The translations under genes and the position numbers were made by a program. Below are positions 57,101-62,746 of a DNA stretch of 64,000 nucleotides, in pieces (position 1 is the stretch's first letter; each line of letters opens with the position of its first letter). The notes beneath the pieces are model-generated. The model did not search any database, was not told the origin of the DNA, and saw only the letters and a program-made list of their open reading frames with translations. This DNA comes from Pseudomonas sp. BP8 (GTDB lineage Bacteria > Pseudomonadota > Gammaproteobacteria > Pseudomonadales > Pseudomonadaceae). The stretch covers positions 5,001-69,000 of the forward strand of contig NZ_JAGINK010000001.1 of the NCBI RefSeq assembly GCF_017875955.1, in the 5' to 3' direction.

Positions 57101-57882
57101 GGGCCATTGAACGCAACGAGCTGAGCCTGTGCTACCAACCCAAGTTCAGCCTCAAGACGCAAAGCCTGGTCGGCGCCGAAGCGTTGATCCGCTGGAGCCA
57201 CCCAAGCCTGGGCGAAGTCCCACCGGAGCACTTCATTCACCTGGCCGAAGAGAACGGCACCATCCTCCAGCTCGGCGACTGGGTGCTGGAACAGGCTTGC
57301 CGTCAGATGCACAGCTGGAAGACCGGTTATCAATCCTTTGGCCCGCTGTCGATCAACCTCGCCGGCGCCCAGCTGCGCCAGCCTAACCTGGCCAAACGCA
57401 TCGAACAGTTGCTCAAGACCTATCATCTGCAAGCCGGTGACCTGCAGCTGGAGATCACCGAGAACTTCATCATGAGCCAGGCCGAGGAGGCCCTGAGCGT
57501 GCTGCATCAGCTCAAACAGCTTGGTGTGCAACTGGCGATCGATGACTTCGGCACAGGCTATTCGTCCCTCAGCTACCTCAAGCGGTTGCCGCTGGACATC
57601 CTCAAGATCGACCAGTCGTTTATCCGCGGACTGCCCGACGACCCGCACGATGCCGCCATTGCGCGCGCCATCATCGCCTTGGGCCGCAGCATGCAACTGA
57701 CGATCATTGCCGAGGGCGTGGAGAACCTCGCCCAGCAGCAATTCCTCGCCGCAGAAGGCTGTGAGCAGATCCAGGGCTACATCGTCAGCCTGCCGCTGCC
57801 TGCGGCAGAGTTCGCCACGAGCTTTCTTCGCATAGCACTATCGGATCTTTCGGATGGCACCCGTTCAAAACCCTCGTTATAA
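54139..57882 (+). CDS. rmcA: c-di-GMP diguanylate cyclase/phosphodiesterase with SBP and PAS sensors (RmcA-like)
   Basis: Large membrane protein for c-di-GMP turnover. The 1247-aa product has a signal peptide (about 1-21), a periplasmic family-3 solute-binding domain (about 30-255), a membrane helix (near 268-290), four PAS domains (roughly 315-430, 438-555, 560-680, 685-805), then GGDEF with an intact GGDEF at 886-890 and an EAL domain with EAL at 1014-1016, DDFGTGYSSLSYL and EGVEN. Length, domain order and position next to rpoD match RmcA (PA0575) of P. aeruginosa, whose PAS domains sense redox state through FAD/phenazines. Both catalytic motifs look complete. CTACACT at 54101-54107 is a possible RpoS-type -10. 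Confidence 0.92.
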   Translation: MPTLPALLLLILFTWSATAGALTLTDQEQAWLSEHPQLRLGVDASWPPFEFRDQDGRYQGLAADYIAVIQERLGVTLKPIEPTNWGQVLEQARHNQLDLLPGIMSTPERQSYLSFTRPYLDFPIVILAHEGGKQPRTLKDLYGLKIAVVENYAPHELLRTHHPDLNLVALPNVSSALQALATDAVDAVVGDLASSIWSLRQLKLDGLYVSGETPYRYQLAMAVPRDNALLVGILDKVMADMSSAEISDIQQRWVGNVIDQRSFWHDMLLYGLPGVLLLVAILAAVMRVNRRLSSEISRRIALEQELRSSEYHYRSLVESLSAIAWEADANDFTYSYVSPHAEGLLGFALNEWLKPGFWRSILHPEDALWAQAYCESETAAGRDHSLDYRVIRADGQTLWVRNIVSMIEQGHRPLMRGLMIDISETKHTEDALRLSEQKFASVFQQCPDILLIARHSDGCLLEVNEAFEEQIGLSPAQVVGRTATELGLWGVSGTGPALLERLNRGGVRNLEMSFRRSNGQLFTGLTSAETFDLDGTPALVVAVRDISQLKETQQQLQTSEEKFAKAFHASPDGLLLSRQSDGLLIEVNEGFCRLTGYDLNPTVDQTSLDLGIWVDLNERRRMIDKLRQDGFVRDFSCHIRRSDGQIRLCEVSARPLPIAGVDCMLTIARDITERHLMQEKLQLAATVFENTAEGVLITDTEQRISAVNRAFSEITGYSEIEALGQTPRLLASGQHDSAFYAAMWHQLTAEGHWQGEINNKRKNGELYPGWLTISAVRNSEHEITHFVAVFADISSLKHAQAKLDYQAHHDPLTGLPNRALFENRLQAALTCSQVSNRQGAVLFLDLDRFKHINDSLGHPVGDLLLKGIAQRLKEQVRDVDTVARLGGDEFIILLPGLHKPSDASAIANKLLACFSAPFQAGEHEFFTSASIGISLYPQDGSDVASLIRNADAAMYRSKAKGRNRVEAYTRDLTAQASVRVAMEHELRRAIERNELSLCYQPKFSLKTQSLVGAEALIRWSHPSLGEVPPEHFIHLAEENGTILQLGDWVLEQACRQMHSWKTGYQSFGPLSINLAGAQLRQPNLAKRIEQLLKTYHLQAGDLQLEITENFIMSQAEEALSVLHQLKQLGVQLAIDDFGTGYSSLSYLKRLPLDILKIDQSFIRGLPDDPHDAAIARAIIALGRSMQLTIIAEGVENLAQQQFLAAEGCEQIQGYIVSLPLPAAEFATSFLRIALSDLSDGTRSKPSL

Positions 57883-57883
57883 T
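57878..57883 (+). promoter_or_regulatory. -10 element of the downstream tRNA gene
   Basis: A perfect TATAAT overlaps the last codons of rmcA, 14 bases before the tRNA. The -35 position (57855-57860, TGGCAC) is a poor match. The GCGCCACC after the -10 resembles a GC-rich discriminator as in stable-RNA promoters. Confidence 0.5.
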
Positions 57884-57897
57884 CGCGCCACCTCCTG

Positions 57898-57974
57898 GGG
57901 CCTATAGCTCAGTTGGTTAGAGCAGAGGACTCATAATCCTTTGGTCCACGGTTCGAGTCCGTGTGGGCCCACCA
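57898..57974 (+). tRNA. tRNA with CAU anticodon, probably tRNA-Ile2 (lysidine-modified); elongator tRNA-Met is the alternative
   Basis: A 77-base cloverleaf with encoded CCA. Acceptor stem GGGCCTA / TGGGCCC, D arm GCTC..GAGC, anticodon stem GAGGA / TCCTT with loop CTCATAA, and T arm CACGG-TTCGAGT-CCGTG are all visible. Acceptor pairs C4-G69 and C5-G68 are features that TilS uses to recognise tRNA-Ile2 in E. coli, favouring Ile2 over Met. A perfect terminator follows. Confidence 0.93.
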
Positions 57975-57980
57975 AACACA

Positions 57981-58012
57981 CAACAAAGCCGCGCATCAGC
58001 GCGGCTTTGTTG
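57981..58012 (+). terminator. Rho-independent terminator of the tRNA gene
   Basis: A 14-bp perfect stem CAACAAAGCCGCGC / GCGCGGCTTTGTTG with an ATCA loop, followed by TTTC, begins 6 bases after the tRNA. Confidence 0.88.
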
Positions 58013-58050
58013 TTTCTGCCTCAAGCAGCCGGCTAGTCCCAACTAGACGA

Positions 58051-58113
58051 TGAGCCGAATAATCAAGCTCATCGGCTCACCAAATGAGCCGATTAGCTTG
58101 ATTATTCGGCTCA
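58051..58113. repeat. 63-bp nested palindrome with four TGAGCCGA half-sites
   Basis: Two 29-bp arms (58051-58079 and 58085-58113) are inverted copies with a single mismatch, separated by CCAAA. Each arm is itself an inverted repeat, TGAGCCGA-N13-TCGGCTCA. The arms can form one long hairpin or two separate two-half-site operators. It lies just upstream of the Fic-family remnant. Confidence 0.85.
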
Positions 58114-58119
58114 CGTATC

Positions 58120-58413
58120 TTGGATAGCCTCAAGCCCCTACCGATCTCGATCTGGCAACACGCTGAATGGGCGCATCTACCGGCCCAAGGTGCATTTCAA
58201 ACTACCGCCACCCATCAGCGGGGCGGCTTTGCCGATGGCATCAATGCCGCTCAATACCAAGCGGTGGCGAAGGTGTCCAAGGCAACTGCGACCCGACACC
58301 TGAGCGATCTGCTGGAAAAAGGTTGTTTGATGCGTTTGCCAGGTGGCGGCCGCAGCACCCGCTATCAGATCAATTGGCCCGACAGTACAACAGCAACTGA
58401 CGGCGCCGATTAA
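58120..58413 (+). pseudogene. Remnant of a Fic-family (DUF4172) gene, middle lost
   Basis: A 97-codon open frame with no ATG near its start (TTG only). Its first part, ISIWQHAEWAHL, resembles the beginning of DUF4172-Fic proteins, and its last 60 residues (YQAVAKVSKATATRHLSDLL, then LPGGGRSTRYQINW) match the C-terminal winged-helix segment of the same proteins. The DUF4172 body and Fic catalytic core (HxFxxGNGR) between them are absent, so the frame looks like an internal deletion. It may still produce a small winged-helix protein. It overlaps the end of the convergent glycosyltransferase gene by 4 bases. Confidence 0.6.
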
Positions 58414-59093
58414 AGATCCCGCAACAGCAGGGTCTTGCCAACATTACGCACCGCCTGGCTGTACTGCCGGCGCCAGTTGTCACGCCAGAACGCTGCATCT
58501 GCTGCGGTGCCGTCGCTGGAACGGGCACGCAGAATATCGCTGGAAGAGACTTCTTCGGGCTGCTGCTGGCTCAGCATCGGGAAGGCCATGTAGGCCCTGA
58601 AGCGCTCGGAAAGAATCCGGTCGATGGCAGTCCCGCTGTAGGTCGACTGCTGCAACAAGCGTCTGCAGCCGCCATTGGAGACAATGTAGGCGTGGGTGCC
58701 GCGGGCCCGAACGCGCGCAATTCCACGACGCCAGGTCAACCAGACCTTACCCAGGTTTGCGCCCAGGTAGAACAGCTCGGGATCGCTGTGCTCGAGAAAC
58801 CGGTTGATCTGCTCGACCTGAATCTGCTCGAACGCCAGCAGGGTGGCGTCGTCTTCAAGAATCAGCACGCGGCGATAGCCGCGCTCCACCGCCGTGCGGG
58901 CACACTTCATGTGCGAGTCAAAACAGCCCCGCTCCGGGCTCTCATTGTCTCGCTCCACCAGTATGAACTCGATCTCCAGCCCACTGCCGGCGAACTCGCG
59001 GCGCAATAACTCGCGACGGTCGTTGCGTTCCTTCAGGCTGATACAGAATACGCCGTCGATCGCCAGACGGCTGAGGTCCTTGGCTTTGCTCAT
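58410..59093 (-). CDS. Glycosyltransferase family 25 protein
   Basis: Putative LPS or glycan glycosyltransferase. The 227-aa protein has the GT25 start GVFCISLKERNDRRELLRREF, CFDSHMKCARTAVERGYRRVLILEDDATLL with the acidic EDD motif, and a later GTHAYIVSNGGCRRLL. The acceptor is unknown. Stands alone with no LPS genes nearby. The roughly 300 bases beyond its start (59094-59389) hold no feature I can support. Confidence 0.85.
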   Translation of the reverse strand: MSKAKDLSRLAIDGVFCISLKERNDRRELLRREFAGSGLEIEFILVERDNESPERGCFDSHMKCARTAVERGYRRVLILEDDATLLAFEQIQVEQINRFLEHSDPELFYLGANLGKVWLTWRRGIARVRARGTHAYIVSNGGCRRLLQQSTYSGTAIDRILSERFRAYMAFPMLSQQQPEEVSSSDILRARSSDGTAADAAFWRDNWRRQYSQAVRNVGKTLLLRDL

Positions 59094-59389
59094 CCCTTTG
59101 TTCTCTCGAAACAGATGCGAGCTGCGAAGGCACTGGGCATGTGCATTTCGCAGGACTCATTATGTCGACCATTCATGTCCGGCATCACGATTTGAAGGCG
59201 GGCGCAGACATTAGGAATACATTACTGCTTCCCGTCGGGCTTGTTGTAACACGTTGTACTCAATATGGGAGGTTTCGCGCAAGCGTGGCTGTAAAGTCGA
59301 CGTTTCCAGCTCAGTGCGCTGAAACAGGCAAACTTGCCAGCCATAGGCCGAGATGACTAGGCTAGAGCCGCCCATTGAAGAGACTCGCC

Positions 59390-59851
59390 ATGTCGGACGC
59401 CCGCCCCATCGCCCTCGACGAAATCGACCGTAAGCTCATTGCCCTGCTGCAGATCAACGCGCGTGAAAGCGTGGCGACGCTCGCCCGCCATCTGGGTATC
59501 GCGCGTACCACGGTCAATTCACGCTTGGCACGGCTGGAGAAGAGCAAAATCATCTCCGGTTATGGCGTACGCCTGGGCCAACGCCTGATCGGCGGTGGTT
59601 TGCAGGCGTATGTGGGAATCAAGGTACAGCCGCGCGCCGGCAAGGACGTGGTGCGCCGCATGAGTGCCATGGGTCAGGTCCAGCAATTGTGCGCAGTGAG
59701 CGGCGAGTTCGATTACGTGGCGTGGCTGCACACCGATTCGCCCGAGCAACTGGATCAGCTGCTCGACCAGATCGGCAGCCTCGAGGGGGTGGAGAAGACC
59801 ACCACCTCGATCATTCTCAGCAGCAAGGTAGATCGCGGCCAGCCGGGCTGA
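59390..59851 (+). CDS. Lrp/AsnC family transcriptional regulator
   Basis: Amino-acid responsive regulator. The 153-aa protein has an N-terminal helix-turn-helix (IDRKLIALLQINARESVATLARHLGIARTTVNSRL) and a C-terminal RAM ligand domain (VSGEFDYVAWLHTDSPEQLDQLLDQIGSLEGVEKT). I started at ATG 59390; an earlier ATG at 59375 is possible. It lies directly upstream of davBA in the same direction, and is the natural candidate for their regulation by lysine, as an inference. Confidence 0.92.
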   Translation: MSDARPIALDEIDRKLIALLQINARESVATLARHLGIARTTVNSRLARLEKSKIISGYGVRLGQRLIGGGLQAYVGIKVQPRAGKDVVRRMSAMGQVQQLCAVSGEFDYVAWLHTDSPEQLDQLLDQIGSLEGVEKTTTSIILSSKVDRGQPG

Positions 59852-59886
59852 CTGGTCGCGTCTATTCAGACTGTTAGAGGCAGTGG

Positions 59887-59926
59887 CTGCCTCTTCGCGA
59901 TCCGACTCGACCCGCGAAGAGGACGG
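59887..59926. repeat. REP-like inverted repeat between the Lrp gene and davB
   Basis: CTGCCTCTTCGCG pairs with CGCGAAGAGGACGG across 13 bases. Its arms match the outer part of the REP family, while the core GGGCTTGCCC has been lost. Confidence 0.6.
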
Positions 59927-60100
59927 CTCACGCACCACTGCACCAAACTTTTGATCAATAACCTCGTCGAATCGACCAGCCTTACCAACTTTAGACTACA
60001 AATTGATACTTAATAACGAACTCTCCACTCCCTAGAATGACCCCAGGCATTTCCTATACTCAGGCTCCGCCCCACGCGCAGCCCCTGGCAAGGTCACTCG

Positions 60101-61783
60101 ATGAACAACAACAATCGCCACCCCGCCGACGGTAAACAGCCGATCACCATCTTCGGCCCTGACTTCCCATTCGCCTTCGACGACTGGCTGGAGCACCCCG
60201 CTGGCCTGGGCAGCATCCCGGCCGAGCGCCATGGTGAAGAAGTCGCGATCGTCGGCGCCGGGATCGCCGGCCTGGTAGCGGCCTACGAGCTGATGAAGCT
60301 GGGCCTCAAGCCGGTGGTTTACGAGGCGTCGAAAATGGGCGGCCGGCTGCGCTCGCAAGCGTTCAACGGTAGCGACGGGATCGTCGCCGAACTGGGCGGC
60401 ATGCGCTTCCCCGTGTCGTCCACGGCGTTCTATCACTACGTCGACAAGCTGGGCCTGGAGACCAAGCCCTTCCCCAACCCGCTGACGCCGGCCTCGCCCA
60501 GCACGGTGATCGACCTCGAAGGCCAGACCTATTACGCCGAGAAGGCTTCAGACCTGCCAGCACTGTTTCAGGAAGTGGCCGACGCCTGGGCCGACGCGCT
60601 CGAAAGCGGAGCGCGCTTCGCCGATATCCAGCAGGCCATTCGCGACCGCGATGTGCCGCGCCTCAAGGCGCTGTGGAACACCCTGGTGCCGCTGTGGGAC
60701 GACCGCACCTTCTACGACTTTGTCGCTACCTCGAAAGCCTTCGCCAAGCTGAGCTTTCAGCACCGCGAGGTGTTTGGCCAAGTGGGCTTTGGCACCGGCG
60801 GCTGGGATTCGGACTTCCCCAACTCGATGCTGGAAATCTTCCGCGTGGTGATGACCAACTGCGATGACCACCAGCACCTGATCGTCGGCGGCGTCGAGCA
60901 AGTACCGCAGGGCATCTGGCGGCATGTGCCGGAGCGCTGCGCACACTGGCCGGCCGGTACCAGCCTGAGCAGCCTGCACGGCGGCGCGCCACAAGCCGGG
61001 GTCAAGCGTATCGCCCGGGCCAGCGATGGCCGCCTGGCAGTCACCGACAACTGGGGTAACTGCCGGCACTACGCAGCCGTGCTGACCACCTGCCAGAGCT
61101 GGCTGCTGACCACCCAGATCGACTGCGAAGAATCGCTGTTCTCACAAAAGATGTGGATGGCCCTGGACCGCACGCGCTACATGCAGTCGTCGAAGACCTT
61201 CGTCATGGTCGACCGGCCGTTCTGGAAGGACAAGGACCCGCAGACCGGTCGCGACCTGATGAGCATGACCCTGACCGACCGCCTCACCCGCGGCACCTAC
61301 CTGTTCGACAACGGTGATCACAAACCGGGGGTGATCTGCCTGTCCTACGCCTGGATGAGCGATGCGTTGAAGATGCTCCCGCACCCGGTGGAGAAGCGCG
61401 TACAGCTGGCGCTCGACGCGCTGAAGAAGATCTACCCGAAAACCGACATCGCCGGGCATATCATCGGTGACCCGATCACCATTTCCTGGGAGGCCGATCC
61501 GTACTTCCTCGGTGCTTTCAAGGGTGCCCTGCCGGGCCACTACCGCTACAACCAGCGCATGTACGCGCACTTCATGCAGGACGACCTGCCGAGTGAACAG
61601 CGCGGCATATTCATCGCCGGTGACGATGTGTCATGGACCCCAGCCTGGGTGGAGGGCGCGGTGCAGACGTCGTTGAATGCCGTGTGGGGTATCATCAATC
61701 ACTTTGGTGGCAAGAGCCACTCGGACAACCCCGGCCCAGGCGACGTGTTCCATGAAATCGGGCCGATCGCCCTGGCCGACTGA
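60101..61783 (+). CDS. davB: L-lysine 2-monooxygenase
   Basis: Flavoenzyme converting L-lysine to 5-aminopentanamide with release of CO2, first step of the aminovalerate pathway. The 560-aa protein has the FAD-binding motif VAIVGAGIAGLVAAYELMKLG (about 48-68), the KMGGRLRSQ and LGGMRFP substrate-site arginine motifs, and the C-terminal FAD segment GIFIAGDDVSWTPAWVEGAVQ. It resembles tryptophan 2-monooxygenase (IaaM); the adjacent davA makes lysine the likely substrate. AAGGT precedes the ATG, and an AACAACAACAA tract directly follows it. Confidence 0.92.
   Translation: MNNNNRHPADGKQPITIFGPDFPFAFDDWLEHPAGLGSIPAERHGEEVAIVGAGIAGLVAAYELMKLGLKPVVYEASKMGGRLRSQAFNGSDGIVAELGGMRFPVSSTAFYHYVDKLGLETKPFPNPLTPASPSTVIDLEGQTYYAEKASDLPALFQEVADAWADALESGARFADIQQAIRDRDVPRLKALWNTLVPLWDDRTFYDFVATSKAFAKLSFQHREVFGQVGFGTGGWDSDFPNSMLEIFRVVMTNCDDHQHLIVGGVEQVPQGIWRHVPERCAHWPAGTSLSSLHGGAPQAGVKRIARASDGRLAVTDNWGNCRHYAAVLTTCQSWLLTTQIDCEESLFSQKMWMALDRTRYMQSSKTFVMVDRPFWKDKDPQTGRDLMSMTLTDRLTRGTYLFDNGDHKPGVICLSYAWMSDALKMLPHPVEKRVQLALDALKKIYPKTDIAGHIIGDPITISWEADPYFLGAFKGALPGHYRYNQRMYAHFMQDDLPSEQRGIFIAGDDVSWTPAWVEGAVQTSLNAVWGIINHFGGKSHSDNPGPGDVFHEIGPIALAD
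60104..60114 (+). promoter_or_regulatory. Candidate Crc/Hfq site at the davB start codon
   Basis: AACAACAACAA contains two overlapping exact AANAANAA catabolite-activity motifs directly after the ATG (codons 2-5). Hfq-Crc binding there would block initiation when better carbon sources are present. Confidence 0.55.
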
Positions 61784-61797
61784 AACAAGGAGGCGCC

Positions 61798-62595
61798 ATG
61801 CGCATCGCTCTGTTCCAAGGCGCGCCCAGACCACTGGACGTGCCTGGCAACCTCGAACGCCTGCAGCATCAGGCGCAGTTGGCAGCGGCGCGCGGTGCGC
61901 AGTTGCTGGTGTGCCCCGAGATGTACCTGAGCGGCTATAACATCGGCAGCGCCCAGGTCGAGCGCCTGGCGGAAGCGGAAGATGGGCCGTCGGCGATGGC
62001 GGTGGTGGAGATCGCCCAGGCGCATCGTATCGCCATTGTTTATGGCTACCCCGAGCGCGGCGAAGACGGCGCGCTGTACAACAGTGTGCAGTTGATCGAC
62101 GCGCATGGCCGCAGCCTGTGCAACTATCGCAAGACCCACCTGTTCGGTGAGCTCGACCGGGCCATGTTCAGTGCTGGCGCCGATCACTTTCCGGTGGTCG
62201 ATCTCGACGGCTGGAAGGTCGGCCTGCTGATCTGCTACGACATCGAGTTTCCGGAGAACGCCCGCCGCCTGGCACTGGCCGGCGCCGAGCTGATCGTGGT
62301 GCCGACCGCCAACATGACGCCGTATGATTTCGTCTGCCAGGTCACTGTGCGTTCGCGTGCGCAGGAGAACCAGTGCTACCTGGTCTACGCCAATTACTGT
62401 GGGGCGGAGGGTGAAATCGAGTATTGCGGGCAGAGCAGTATCATTGCCCCTGATGGCAGCCTGCTGGCGATGGCAGGGCGGGATGAATGCCAGTTGTCGG
62501 CCGACATTGAGCGCGAGCGGGTGATTCAGGGGCGCGAGGCGTTTCCTTACCTGAGCGATCTGCGCCGGGAGTTGCATCAGCTTCGCCAAGGCTGA
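61798..62595 (+). CDS. davA: 5-aminopentanamidase (delta-aminovaleramidase)
   Basis: Hydrolyses 5-aminopentanamide to 5-aminovalerate and ammonia. The 265-aa nitrilase-superfamily protein has the catalytic triad E41 (VCPEMYLSGYN), K112 (NYRKTHLFGELD) and C146 (LLICYDIEFPENAR). It begins 14 bases after davB with an AAGGAGG site, so the two are cotranscribed. Confidence 0.94.
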   Translation: MRIALFQGAPRPLDVPGNLERLQHQAQLAAARGAQLLVCPEMYLSGYNIGSAQVERLAEAEDGPSAMAVVEIAQAHRIAIVYGYPERGEDGALYNSVQLIDAHGRSLCNYRKTHLFGELDRAMFSAGADHFPVVDLDGWKVGLLICYDIEFPENARRLALAGAELIVVPTANMTPYDFVCQVTVRSRAQENQCYLVYANYCGAEGEIEYCGQSSIIAPDGSLLAMAGRDECQLSADIERERVIQGREAFPYLSDLRRELHQLRQG

Positions 62596-62603
62596 AATCG
62601 TTG

Positions 62604-62684
62604 CTGGCCTCTTCGCCGGCCCAGCCCGCGCCTACAGGACCTGCGCAACTTCGTAGGAGCGGGCTTGCCCCGCGAAGAGGCCGG
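62604..62684. repeat. REPIN between davA and pqqF
   Basis: Inverted REP copies at 62604-62638 (diverged core) and 62651-62684 (TAGGAGCGGGCTTGCCCCGC) face each other across 12 bases, downstream of davA. Confidence 0.82.
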
Positions 62685-62746
62685 ATCAGCCACCGCCACA
62701 TCCACGCATATGCGCTAGCATGATGCTTCGCCACACCGGAGCCCCC

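Noticed and set aside
55783..57741. 652-codon open frame opposite rmcA
   Set aside because: Shadow of a GC-rich gene; the sense strand carries intact PAS, GGDEF and EAL motifs.
59094..59389. Open frame 59141-59356 in the gap before the Lrp gene
   Set aside because: No recognisable domain, no ribosome-binding site, composition unlike the coding genes.
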